Assembly: GCA_024304985.1 (NCBI GenBank)
Contig: JAMWZC010000008.1
Location: forward strand, 62,001 to 126,000
Direction of reading: 5' to 3'
Origin: Paracoccaceae bacterium
GTDB lineage: Bacteria; Pseudomonadota; Alphaproteobacteria; Rhodobacterales; Rhodobacteraceae
DNA length: 64,000 bases
Position 1 is the stretch's first letter; each line of letters begins with the position of its first letter. Made by a program: the position numbers and the translations under genes. Under the pieces are notes generated by a model, which ran no database searches, had not been told where the DNA came from, and saw only the letters and a list, made by a program, of their open reading frames with translations. Below are positions 10,712 through 18,992 of this stretch, piece by piece.

Positions 10712-11967
10712 CCGCTTTCGCCTTTTTCGTGATGGTTCTGATCGGCCTGCCGATCGGCCTTGTGCTCTGCGCCTCGGCTCTGGTGTTCATCCAGACCTCC
10801 GGCAATGGCGTGCTGCTGGACAGCTATGGGCTGCAACTGTTCAGCGCGCTGAACAATTTCGGTCTGCTGGCCATCCCTCTTTTCATCCTGATCGGCGAGT
10901 TGATGAACGGCACCGGCATCACCCAGCGCCTGATCCGGCTGGCGGCGGTCTTTGTCGGCAACCTCAAGGGGGGGCTGGCCTATATCAACCTGATCGCCAA
11001 CATGATGGTGGCCTCGATCCTCGGATCGGCCACGGCACAGATCGCGATGATGACGCAGGTCATGGTCCCCGAGATGGAGAAAGCGGGCTACCGGCGCGAT
11101 TTCTCGACCGCCATCACCGCTTTCGGCGGGCTACTGGGGCCGATCATTCCTCCCTCGATCGTCTTTGTGGTCTATGCGGTGCTGGCACAATTGGCGGTGC
11201 GGGACATGCTGCTGGCAGGGCTGCTGCCGGGGATCATCCTGACGGGCCTGTTCATCGGCACGATCGCGGTGCTGGGCTACTGGCACGACTATCCGCGCGG
11301 TGAGAGCATCAGTTGGAGCGCACGCCTGCGCGCCCTGCGCGACGCGGCCCCGATGCTGCTGATCCCGGCGATCATCATAGGCACGATCATGGGCGGCTAC
11401 GGCTCCCCGACCGAGGCGGCAGCTCTGGGGGCCCTCTGCGCGACCATTCTGGGCCTGTTCTTCACAAAGACCCTCAAGGCCAAGGATTTCAGCGCCATCC
11501 TGCTGCGCACTGGAATCAACTCGGCGCTGGTGCTTTTCCTTGTGGCAGCGGCGGGCGTATTCTCCTGGGTGCTGGTCTTTGGCGAGGTCCCGCAGACCGT
11601 GGCCGCCTGGATCGAAACCGTGGCCAAGACACCGACGGCCTTCCTGCTGCTCGTGCTTGTGATCCTGCTGCTGGTCGGCACCGTGATCGACGGGATCGCG
11701 GGGCTGATCATGGTGGTGCCGATCCTTCTGCCCATCGCGACCGAGGTCTACGGGATCAATCCGATCCATTTCGGCGTCGTCGTATCGATCAACCTGATCC
11801 TGGGGCTGCTGACACCGCCGGTGGGCATCGGTCTCTATATTGCGTCCAATGTCGCCAAGGTCAGCCCGATCAAGGTGTTCATCGTGGCCCTGCCCTTTTT
11901 CGTCGTGACCCTGCTGGCCTTGGTCCTGTTCGCTTTGGTGCCGCAGATCAGCTTGGCCTTCATCTGA
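10708..11967 (+). CDS. TRAP transporter large permease subunit, DctM family
   Basis: The 419-residue inner-membrane protein has about 12 hydrophobic segments and DctM motifs: LLAIPLFILIGELMNGTG, ASILGSATAQIAMMTQVMVP, GLLGPIIPPSIVFVVYAVLA and the C-terminal LGLLTPPVGIGLYIASNVAK. It carries the sodium-coupled transport step. Translation is coupled to the small subunit by an ATGA overlap, and the operon ends in a strong terminator 11 bases downstream. Confidence 0.94.
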   Translation: MTAFAFFVMVLIGLPIGLVLCASALVFIQTSGNGVLLDSYGLQLFSALNNFGLLAIPLFILIGELMNGTGITQRLIRLAAVFVGNLKGGLAYINLIANMMVASILGSATAQIAMMTQVMVPEMEKAGYRRDFSTAITAFGGLLGPIIPPSIVFVVYAVLAQLAVRDMLLAGLLPGIILTGLFIGTIAVLGYWHDYPRGESISWSARLRALRDAAPMLLIPAIIIGTIMGGYGSPTEAAALGALCATILGLFFTKTLKAKDFSAILLRTGINSALVLFLVAAAGVFSWVLVFGEVPQTVAAWIETVAKTPTAFLLLVLVILLLVGTVIDGIAGLIMVVPILLPIATEVYGINPIHFGVVVSINLILGLLTPPVGIGLYIASNVAKVSPIKVFIVALPFFVVTLLALVLFALVPQISLAFI

Positions 11968-11977
11968 CACACATGAA

Positions 11978-12006
11978 AAAGCCGCCCCGGCCAACGGGGC
12001 GGCTTT
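11978..12006 (+). terminator. Rho-independent terminator, probably used from both strands
   Basis: AAAGCCGCCCC and GGGGCGGCTTT form an 11-bp perfect stem around a seven-base loop, with A-rich sequence before it and TTTAT at its end. It lies between the convergent dctM-type gene and the methyltransferase gene. Confidence 0.88.
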
Positions 12007-12027
12007 ATCTGCGAGCGTGGGCCGTGA

Positions 12028-13086
12028 TCAGCCCCGGCGGCGACGTCCACCACCAACACGGCCACCCCGGCTGCCATCACCCTCGACAGCAGGCGCGCGG
12101 TTCGCACGGATCCATTCCGCCCCCGAAGGATCGTTGTTCATCAGGAAATTCGCGGCCCGGATCGCCTCCAACTCGGACCCTGCGCGCGGGCGGGTCGATC
12201 CCAGCCCGGTCAACTGGCAGAACAGTTCCAGATCCATGTCGTCGGGCACGATGATCCCGGCTTCCGCCAGCGCCAGCTTCTTTTCCTCGATCTTGGACAT
12301 CGGCACCGGCAGCGCAATCGGGTTCATGATCGCGGATGTCATGCCTGCGGTGATCGCCATCGGCAAAAAGGCGTTGTTGATCCCGTGGCGGTTGGGCAGG
12401 CCAAAGCTGATGTTCGACGCGCCGCAAGTCGTGTTCACGCCCAGTTCTTCCCGCAGGCGACGGACCAGGGCAAAGACCTGCAAGCCAGCCGTGCCCATCG
12501 CGCCGATCGGCATCACCAGCGGATCGACAACGATATCATGCGCGGGAATGCCGAAATCGGCGGCGCGCTGCACGATCTTCTTGGCCACCTCGAAACGCAC
12601 ATCGGGGTCTTCGGAAATGCCTGTGTCATCGTTGGAGATCGCCACCACCGGCACGTTGTACTTCTTGACCAGCGGCAGCACGAATTCCAGCCGCTCCTCC
12701 TCGCCGGTGACCGAGTTCAGCAGCGGGCGTCCCTCGGTGACCTTCAAGCCTTCCTCCAGCGCGGCAGGCACCGAGCTGTCGATGCACAAAGGCACATCGA
12801 CCAGACCCTGCACCAGTTCCAGCATCTTGCGCATAAGCGGTGGCTCGGTCTCGTTCGGGTTGGGATTGGAGTTGTAGACAACACCCGCATTGATATCCAG
12901 AACCGTGGCCCCGGCGGCGACCTGCGCGATGGCGTCCTTTTCGACGGTCGAGAAATCGCCCGCCTCAAGTTCCGCCGCCAGCTTTTTGCGCCCGGTCGGG
13001 TTGATACGCTCGCCGATCACGCAGAAAGGCTGGTCAAAGCCGATGATTGCGGTCTTGGTCTTGGATTCGATGATCGTGCGGGTCAT
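12028..13086 (-). CDS. Methyltetrahydrofolate:corrinoid methyltransferase (pterin-binding family)
   Basis: The 352-residue protein belongs to the pterin-binding TIM-barrel group (DHPS/MetH-domain-2/AcsE-like): FCVIGERINPTGRKKLAAEL, GATVLDINAGV, PLCIDSSVPAALEEGL, NSVTGEEERL, GASNISFGLPNR. These enzymes move a methyl group between a corrinoid protein and tetrahydrofolate. A Gly/Arg-rich tail of about 12 residues ends the chain. It is the last gene of a three-gene minus-strand unit with a methylene-H4folate reductase-like gene. This suggests oxidation of methyl groups, such as those from glycine betaine or methylamines, but no corrinoid protein is nearby. Confidence 0.87.
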   Translation of the reverse strand: MTRTIIESKTKTAIIGFDQPFCVIGERINPTGRKKLAAELEAGDFSTVEKDAIAQVAAGATVLDINAGVVYNSNPNPNETEPPLMRKMLELVQGLVDVPLCIDSSVPAALEEGLKVTEGRPLLNSVTGEEERLEFVLPLVKKYNVPVVAISNDDTGISEDPDVRFEVAKKIVQRAADFGIPAHDIVVDPLVMPIGAMGTAGLQVFALVRRLREELGVNTTCGASNISFGLPNRHGINNAFLPMAITAGMTSAIMNPIALPVPMSKIEEKKLALAEAGIIVPDDMDLELFCQLTGLGSTRPRAGSELEAIRAANFLMNNDPSGAEWIRANRAPAVEGDGSRGGRVGGGRRRRG

Positions 13087-13106
13087 GGGTCAGCTTGTCC
13101 TTGAAT

Positions 13107-14048
13107 TCAGTGAGAGGCGGCCTGCGCAGCAGGCACGCCAGAGCGCCCGCCATGCTGGATCGCCCAGTTGGCATTGGTCGAGATCCCGCCAAGCGGGAAG
13201 AAATGCACATGTTCGATGTTGAAATCGGGGTTGGCGGCCTTGTGCGCGGCCAGCTCGGCCAGAACCTCGGTCGGTTCATAGGGCAAAAGCAGCTTGGAGA
13301 CATCCATCGCCCGCTTCTGCAACACTTTCAGGCTGGGACCGACACCGCAGGCAATCGCAAACTTGATGAGGGTCTGCAACTTGGCAGGCCCCGCGATACC
13401 GATATGGATCGGCAGGTCGATGCCTTCCGCGCGCAGACGGTCCGCCCATGCGATGATCGGCTTCGCCTCAAAGGCAAACTGCGTGGCCAGCGCCATTTTC
13501 GCATCCGTCCGTGCGGAAAACGCCTGTTTCCAGCGCAGCGCCTCCATCACGATATGGTCGCCGCCATCTGTGTCGATATCGCGGTTGCCCTCAGGGTGGC
13601 CCGCCACATGCAAACGGGTGAACCCGTCGAAAAGACCGGTTTCCATCAACTGCATGGAACTGTCGAACTCGCCCGCAGGTGTGCTGACACCGCCGCCCAG
13701 GAGCAGCGCCTGATCCACTCCCGCCTCACCCTTGTAGCGCGCGATCCAGTCAGCCAGCGTGGCCCGGTCCTTGATGATGCGTGCCGGGAAATGCGGCATG
13801 ACCGGATAGCCATCCCGCGCCAGACGGCGGGCGGTGGCGACCATGTCCTCGATCGGCGTGCCTTCGATATGGGCGATATAGACGCGGGTGCCTGCGGGCA
13901 GCAGGGCGCGGAAATCCTCGACCTTTTCGGCGGTGCGGGGCATCACCTCGATCGAATAGCCCTTCAGAAAAGCCTCGACCTGCGCGTTCACCGGGCTGCT
14001 GCCCTGCGCGCTGCTGTCGTCACGTTTGCGGAAATTCAACAGAGCCAT
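13107..14048 (-). CDS. Methylenetetrahydrofolate reductase-like protein
   Basis: The 313-residue flavin-type TIM-barrel protein contains YSIEVMPRTAEKVEDFRALL, RLHVAGHPEGNRD, ALATQFAFEAKPIIAWADRL and LPIHIGIAGPAKLQTLIKFA. These match the methylene-H4folate reductase fold used in one-carbon demethylation clusters rather than E. coli MetF. The start at 14048 is chosen for GGGAGG five bases upstream; an ATG at 14084 overlapping the previous stop codon (ATGA) is the alternative. It sits between the virulence-factor-family gene and the methyltransferase, so the three are probably co-transcribed. Confidence 0.85.
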   Translation of the reverse strand: MALLNFRKRDDSSAQGSSPVNAQVEAFLKGYSIEVMPRTAEKVEDFRALLPAGTRVYIAHIEGTPIEDMVATARRLARDGYPVMPHFPARIIKDRATLADWIARYKGEAGVDQALLLGGGVSTPAGEFDSSMQLMETGLFDGFTRLHVAGHPEGNRDIDTDGGDHIVMEALRWKQAFSARTDAKMALATQFAFEAKPIIAWADRLRAEGIDLPIHIGIAGPAKLQTLIKFAIACGVGPSLKVLQKRAMDVSKLLLPYEPTEVLAELAAHKAANPDFNIEHVHFFPLGGISTNANWAIQHGGRSGVPAAQAASH

Positions 14049-14080
14049 TGCGGCCTCCCACAGGCGCGGCGTGGACGTGC

Positions 14081-14389
14081 TCATTCAGCAGCGGCCCATC
14101 CGTCATTGGCGATCAGAGCCTTGATCCGGTCCTGATCATATGCGGCCTCAAGCCTTGCGGCCTCGGCCTCGGCGATTTCCGAGGGATTGTCACCCTCGAC
14201 CGAATAGGGGTCAGCCTTGCGCCACTCGGCCAGATAGTCATCTGTTCCGGCCGCGCCCGTCTTCATCGCAGCCCGGTCGATGGCCTGCTCGAAACGCTCG
14301 GCCAGCTGCCGCTTGGCACCACTGCGGCCCCGGCCCACGATGACCTGGGCCGGAATGTCGCGCCAATAGACGATGGTGACGTCGGGCAT
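14081..14389 (-). CDS. Virulence-factor-family small protein
   Basis: The 102-residue protein reads MPDVTIVYWRDIPAQVIVGR then GRSGAKRQLAERFEQAIDRA and ends near ANDGWAAAE. This is the small family annotated as virulence factor, which in Rhodobacterales accompanies methyltetrahydrofolate methyltransferase genes. The name comes from early annotation and no virulence role follows. It may be an accessory protein in one-carbon transfer, which is inference from context. An AGGGGA ribosome site supports the ATG at 14389, and the stop overlaps the alternative start of the next gene. Confidence 0.78.
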   Translation of the reverse strand: MPDVTIVYWRDIPAQVIVGRGRSGAKRQLAERFEQAIDRAAMKTGAAGTDDYLAEWRKADPYSVEGDNPSEIAEAEAARLEAAYDQDRIKALIANDGWAAAE

Positions 14390-14626
14390 TGCGTGATTCC
14401 CCTTGTTCGGTTCGCCCTGTCTACTGCCCTTCGTTTCCGACAAAGGGGCGGTTTTCGACAGATGGGCCGCGCCTTGCGACCTCGGACCATCTACACCGGA
14501 AACAGGTCCCCGCGCTATGGGGCGGGATCGGAAAAATCCTAAAGATCATCTTGAACGAAGCGGGACGCTTGCGCGCGGGGTCTGTTCTCACTACTTTGGA
14601 AGCAACTCGAAATGGAGGGCGTATCA

Positions 14627-15739
14627 ATGACGCCCAAGCGTCCCGAAGGTGCGGGCGCGTTCCCGAAACCGGTCGAAAGCCCCGCGCCGACACCGCCCGA
14701 TGCCACGCAGCTTTATGCTGCGCTGGATCTGGGTACGAACAGTTGCCGCATGCTGATTGCCCAACCCAAGGGCAACCAGTTTCATGTGGTCGACAGCTTT
14801 TCAAAATCGGTGCAGCTTGGCGCCGGTCTGGAAAGTTCAGGCATGCTGTCCCGCGCCTCGATGGCGCGGACGGTGCAGGCCATGCGGATTTGCCAGCAAA
14901 AGCTGAAACGCCACAAGGTCAAGCGGATGCGGCTTGTGGCGACCGAAGCCTGTCGCCGCGCGCGCAACGCGGGCGAATTCATCCAGCAGATCAAGCGCGA
15001 AACAGGGCTGGAGCTTGAGATCATCCAGACCGAGGAGGAAGCCCGCCTCGCCGTAATTTCCTGCGCGCCGCTCGTGTCCACCAAGACCGAACAATTGCTG
15101 GTCGTGGATATCGGCGGCGGTTCGACCGAACTCGTGTGGATCGACCTCTCGCAGGTCGCCCCCCGCGAACGCCCCCGCGCCATCATGCGGCTGCATGCGG
15201 GCTTTCATCCGCCCGAAAGCCCCTTTCCGGCGGCCAAGGTCGTGGACTGGATCTCGGTGCCCCTTGGGGTGGCGACGCTGCGCGACCAGTTCAGCGATGT
15301 CGAGGATGACGCCGCGCGCTTTGCCCTGATGAGCTGGTATTTCGAAGAGAACCTCGCCGAATTCGCCCCCTACAAAGACGAGCAGAAGCGCGAGGGGTTC
15401 CAGATCGTCGGCACCTCCGGCACGGTCACCACCGTCGCCGCCAGCCATCTGGGCCTGAAACGCTATGACCGGACCAAGGTGGACGGGCTGCGCATGACCT
15501 CGGACCAGATTGACAAGGTGATCCGCAACTATCTGGATCTGGGCCCGCTCGGACGGCGGCGCGACCCGCGCATCGGACAGGACCGTCAGGCGCTGATCAT
15601 GTCGGGTGCCGCGATCCTGCAGGCGCTGCTGCGCCTGTGGCCCACCGACCGGTTGTCGGTCGCAGACCGTGGCCTGCGCGAGGGTCTGCTTTACGCGCAG
15701 ATGAGCGCGGATGGCGTGCTGGAGGACGGGCCGTTCTGA
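14627..15739 (+). CDS. Ppx/GppA family phosphatase
   Basis: The 370-residue protein is of the ASKHA fold. Its phosphate-1 motif is YAALDLGTNSCRMLIA, followed by VATEACRRARNAGEFIQQI, the phosphate-2 motif LLVVDIGGGSTELVWID, and GTSGTVTTVAASHLGL. The family cleaves exopolyphosphate or the 5'-phosphate of pppGpp. A short Pro-rich N-terminal region precedes the domain. The ATG at 14627 is preferred over 14612 because GGAGGG lies seven bases ahead of it. The rlmE gene follows after 88 bases, an arrangement common in alphaproteobacteria. Confidence 0.9.
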   Translation: MTPKRPEGAGAFPKPVESPAPTPPDATQLYAALDLGTNSCRMLIAQPKGNQFHVVDSFSKSVQLGAGLESSGMLSRASMARTVQAMRICQQKLKRHKVKRMRLVATEACRRARNAGEFIQQIKRETGLELEIIQTEEEARLAVISCAPLVSTKTEQLLVVDIGGGSTELVWIDLSQVAPRERPRAIMRLHAGFHPPESPFPAAKVVDWISVPLGVATLRDQFSDVEDDAARFALMSWYFEENLAEFAPYKDEQKREGFQIVGTSGTVTTVAASHLGLKRYDRTKVDGLRMTSDQIDKVIRNYLDLGPLGRRRDPRIGQDRQALIMSGAAILQALLRLWPTDRLSVADRGLREGLLYAQMSADGVLEDGPF

Positions 15740-15827
15740 TCCTGCGCGGATCGCGCATGGCGGAGCGGTCGGAATTTGAGTATTTGAAGAACGATGAATG
15801 GGCCGGATGCGCCCCTGCGGAGCGACG

Positions 15828-16622
15828 ATGACCGACAAGAAGAAGACACCGGGCCAGAAAACGCCGGGCAAGAATAAGCCAGCCGGGGCCGCCAAGGCCA
15901 CCTCCGGGCGCGGGCAGCGTGACCTGACCGTCAAGGTCAAGACCGCGCGCGGGCGCAAGCTCAGCTCGACCCTGTGGTTGCAGCGGCAGTTGAACGATCC
16001 TTATGTCAAACGCGCCAAGGCGGACGGTTTTCGGGGGCGCGCAGCCTACAAGATCCTTGAGCTGGACGACAAGTATCGCTTCCTCGTGCCGGGCGCCCGG
16101 GTGGTGGATCTGGGCTGCGCACCGGGGGGTTGGTGTCAGGTCGCGGTGCCGCGCGTCAATGCGCTGGGAGAAAAGCAGGGCAAGCGCGTCGGCACGATCC
16201 TTGGCATCGACCTGCAGGAAGTGGAGCCGATCGCGGGCTGCGAGATCCATCAGCTCGATTTTCTGGAGGATGACGCCGACGAAAAGGTCAAGGCATGGCT
16301 GGGCGGACGGGCCGATGTGGTGATGTCGGACATGGCGGCCTCGGCCTCAGGGCACAAGCAGACCGACCATTTGCGCATCATCGCACTGTGCGAGGCGGCG
16401 GCCTATTTCGCTTTTGATGTGCTGGAAGAGGGCGGCACATTTGTTGCCAAGGTTCTGGCCGGCGGGGCAGAGGGCGAGTTGCAGAAGCTTCTGAAACTGC
16501 GGTTCAAGAAGGTGGTCAATGTGAAGCCCGCCGCGTCACGCGCCGACAGTTCCGAGAAATTCGTGGTCGCCACCGGCTTCAAGCGGGATGTCGACGATCA
16601 GGACGTCGTGGATGCCGACTGA
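15828..16622 (+). CDS. rlmE: 23S rRNA (uridine-2'-O)-methyltransferase RlmE
   Basis: The 264-residue protein has a basic disordered N-terminal tail of about 35 residues, then the FtsJ domain. The catalytic tetrad is visible: K in [13 protein letters not shown] in VVMSDMAA, K in TFVAKVL and E in [23 protein letters not shown] is the S-adenosylmethionine loop. The enzyme methylates U2552 of 23S rRNA in the 50S subunit. The ATG at 15828 has GGAG about eight bases upstream. Confidence 0.94.
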   Translation: MTDKKKTPGQKTPGKNKPAGAAKATSGRGQRDLTVKVKTARGRKLSSTLWLQRQLNDPYVKRAKADGFRGRAAYKILELDDKYRFLVPGARVVDLGCAPGGWCQVAVPRVNALGEKQGKRVGTILGIDLQEVEPIAGCEIHQLDFLEDDADEKVKAWLGGRADVVMSDMAASASGHKQTDHLRIIALCEAAAYFAFDVLEEGGTFVAKVLAGGAEGELQKLLKLRFKKVVNVKPAASRADSSEKFVVATGFKRDVDDQDVVDAD

Positions 16623-16855
16623 TCCATCAGGCTGGCCGCCAGTGCTGCGGGAGACGGGAGCGGCATAGCTTCCGCCTGATCGCTGCGCAGATGCAGACGA
16701 TGCAGGGCGCGTGTCGCCAGATCCTGCTGGCGGATCATCTCGAACAGGCGCGCGTGGCGCAGGTGATCGGAACAGGTGGCGGGCTGAGTTTCCTGCTGCT
16801 GGGCCGCACGCCGTGCCCTTCGGCTCTGCCGCCACTCCTTTGAATTGCTGTGCAC
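16598..16855 (-). CDS. Small hypothetical protein, 85 aa, GTG start
   Basis: I do not recognise this protein. AGGAGG stands six bases before a GTG at 16855, an unusually good ribosome site for chance. The product is basic at its N-terminus ([17 protein letters not shown]) and helical afterwards, with no signal peptide or membrane segment. Its end overlaps the 3' end of rlmE by 25 bases on the other strand. It may be a real small gene; codon statistics and homologues were not checked. Confidence 0.4.
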   Translation of the reverse strand: MHSNSKEWRQSRRARRAAQQQETQPATCSDHLRHARLFEMIRQQDLATRALHRLHLRSDQAEAMPLPSPAALAASLMDQSASTTS

Positions 16856-16958
16856 GTCAACCCTCCTGAACCGGGGCACGCGCCGTGCCCGAAGGGTCAT
16901 CTGCACCGCAATTCAGACCATTTCCGGTGCGAAAGAGGCACTTTTCAAAGGCAGCGGG

Positions 16959-17918
16959 TCATCCGGCGTCGCGTAGAAAGGCATGCACGGCATTGAATAC
17001 CTGATCCGCCTGCGCCTCGGCATTGATGAAATGGGTGCCGTTCGCGATCTCCACATATTGCCGCTGCGCGGCACCCACCCTGTCGAACAGTGCCAGCGCA
17101 TCGCTGCGGGTCGAGGTCGGGTCCTGCGCGCCGCGCAGCAGCATCACCGGACAGGTCAGTTGTGCCGGATCATAAAGCGGACGCGCATTGAACGCCTCCC
17201 ACAGATCGAGGAACGTGCCATTGGGCACGCGGAAGCTGGGCGGGTCGGTCTGATCGGCCTGCCCGTCATCGGCCAGAGAGGCCGCGACAATGGCCTGAAG
17301 GACCGTCTCCTGTCGCCACCCTTCGGCCCCATCGGGGATCTGCGCGTCCCAACGGGCGCGGGTCGATGGCAGATCGACGCGGCGATAGGCCTTGAACGCG
17401 TTGAGCCGTGACGGATCAGCCGGATCAGCCAGAACCTCAAGCCATTCTGCGTTGCGCTCCGCAAAGATCGGCGCATAGAGAACCAGTCGCGCCACCTTGC
17501 CCGCCCCTGCCCCGATGGCATAGCGCGCCGTGGTGATGCTGCCCCAGGACCAACCCACAAGCGCGACCGGGCCACCACCATGGCGCGCGGCGATCCAGTC
17601 CACCGCGTCGCCGATATCGGCGATCGCCTGATCGCCAGTCGCATAGGGCAGCGCGTCCTGCGGGACATCATCGGGCTTCGACCGCCCATAGCCGCGGATA
17701 TCCAGCGCATAAGGCGACAGCCCCGCATCCACCGCCGCCTGCAACCAGTTCACGCCCTCATGCGGGATGTCATAGAGCCTGCTGGAGAAGGTCGCGCCAT
17801 GCACGAACAACACCGGCCTGCCCTGCCCTGTGCGAGACCGCAGATGCAGGTTCAGCCCCGGTGTATCGGTCGAGGGGATGAAGTGACTATCCGCCGTATC
17901 CAGCGCGCGCCAGTCCAT
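16959..17918 (-). CDS. Alpha/beta hydrolase
   Basis: The 319-residue soluble protein has the oxyanion stretch RPVLFVHGATFSS, the nucleophile elbow GWSWGS (Ser), an acid in GAQDPTS and a late histidine in NGTHFINAE, giving a full catalytic triad. The start MDWRALDTADSHFIPSTDTP shows no signal peptide, so it should act in the cytoplasm. The substrate is unknown. It is the last gene of the catabolic operon, three bases after the quinone oxidoreductase gene, so it may hydrolyse an ester or lactone of the same pathway. Confidence 0.85.
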   Translation of the reverse strand: MDWRALDTADSHFIPSTDTPGLNLHLRSRTGQGRPVLFVHGATFSSRLYDIPHEGVNWLQAAVDAGLSPYALDIRGYGRSKPDDVPQDALPYATGDQAIADIGDAVDWIAARHGGGPVALVGWSWGSITTARYAIGAGAGKVARLVLYAPIFAERNAEWLEVLADPADPSRLNAFKAYRRVDLPSTRARWDAQIPDGAEGWRQETVLQAIVAASLADDGQADQTDPPSFRVPNGTFLDLWEAFNARPLYDPAQLTCPVMLLRGAQDPTSTRSDALALFDRVGAAQRQYVEIANGTHFINAEAQADQVFNAVHAFLRDAG

Positions 17919-17921
17919 GGC

Positions 17922-18920
17922 TCAGGCCACCTTTAACACGATCTTGCCGATATGGACCGAGCTTTCCATTCGCGCATGGGCCTTTGCCGCGTCCTCAAGC
18001 GCGAATTCGCTGTCCATCACGGGGCCGATCCGCCCAGCGGCCAGATGCGGCCAGACCTCGGCCTCCAATGCGCGGGCAATGGCGGCCTTGGCGGCATGCG
18101 ATTGCGGACGCAGGGTCGATCCGGTCACGGTCAACCGGCGCGTCATGATCTGGGTCATGTTCAATTCGACCGTCGAGCCTTGCAAAAAGGCGATCTGCAC
18201 CAGCCGCCCATCATTTGCCAAGGCGTCCAGGTTGCGCGGGATATATGAACCACCAACCATGTCGAGGATCAGATCCGCGCCGCCCTGATCCTTCATCGCT
18301 TTCACAAAATCAACATCGCGGTAGTTGAACGCAGCCTCCGCGCCCAGATCGGTGCAGGCCTTGCATTTATCCGCAGAACCCGCCGTGGCAAAGACCCGCG
18401 CGCCGCGCAGAACGGCCAGCTGGATGGCAATGGTGCCGATACCAGACGAGCCGCCGTGCACCAGAAACTTTTCTCCGGCCTTCAGCCCTCCGCGCATGAA
18501 GACATTGGTCCATACGGTAAAGAACGTCTCGCACAGCGCCGCCGCGCGATCCATGCTCATGCCTGCGGGCACAGGCAGCGCATGATCTGCTTGCGTCACG
18601 GCGTATTCCGCATAACCGCCACCGGGCAGCAGCGCCGTCACCGCATCGCCCACAGCCCAGCGGGTCACACCTTCGCCCACAGCCGCCACATGCCCGGCCG
18701 CCTCCAGCCCCGGCAGGGGCGAGGCATCGGGGGGCGGCGCATAGTTGCCCGCGCGTTGCAGCGCATCGGGCCGGTTCACACCCGCATAGGCGATACGGAT
18801 CAGGATCTGGCCGGGACCCGGCTGCGGCACCGAAGCCGTCGCGGGCTTGAGCACCTCGGGCCCACCGTGAGAGGAGATTTCGACAACGGTCATGCTGGAG
18901 GGGATCTGCATCTGGGTCAC
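17922..18920 (-). CDS. NAD(P)H quinone oxidoreductase, PIG3/zinc-free MDR family
   Basis: The 332-residue protein is a medium-chain dehydrogenase without zinc ligands. Marks are IAYAGVNRPDALQRAGNYAP, LPGLEAAGHVAAVGEGV, and the NADPH-binding stretch FLVHGGSSGIGTIAIQLA. The pattern fits the PIG3/TP53I3 group, which reduces quinones or enoyl compounds with NADPH. It follows the TRAP binding-protein gene after a strong hairpin and may serve the same catabolic route, or detoxify a reactive enone formed in it. Confidence 0.88.
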   Translation of the reverse strand: MTQMQIPSSMTVVEISSHGGPEVLKPATASVPQPGPGQILIRIAYAGVNRPDALQRAGNYAPPPDASPLPGLEAAGHVAAVGEGVTRWAVGDAVTALLPGGGYAEYAVTQADHALPVPAGMSMDRAAALCETFFTVWTNVFMRGGLKAGEKFLVHGGSSGIGTIAIQLAVLRGARVFATAGSADKCKACTDLGAEAAFNYRDVDFVKAMKDQGGADLILDMVGGSYIPRNLDALANDGRLVQIAFLQGSTVELNMTQIMTRRLTVTGSTLRPQSHAAKAAIARALEAEVWPHLAAGRIGPVMDSEFALEDAAKAHARMESSVHIGKIVLKVA

Positions 18921-18945
18921 TTTCGGAATGTCATGTCAAAGGATG

Positions 18946-18971
18946 ACAGCGCCGCTGGGGGGCGGCGCTGT
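18946..18971 (-). promoter_or_regulatory. Intercistronic hairpin after the second TRAP binding-protein gene
   Basis: ACAGCGCCGC (18946-18955) and GCGGCGCTGT (18962-18971) form a perfect 10-bp stem around six bases, about 20 bases after the dctP-type stop on the minus strand. No T-run follows, so it looks like an mRNA-stabilising or partly terminating hairpin rather than a full terminator. Confidence 0.65.
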
Positions 18972-18992
18972 CGGTGAAGGGGCGGCCCTGTA

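Noticed and set aside
13087-14080. A riboswitch (SAM, cobalamin or THF) ahead of the one-carbon genes
   Set aside because: The gaps are 20 bases or less inside the unit, and the region before 14389 shows no conserved riboswitch core.
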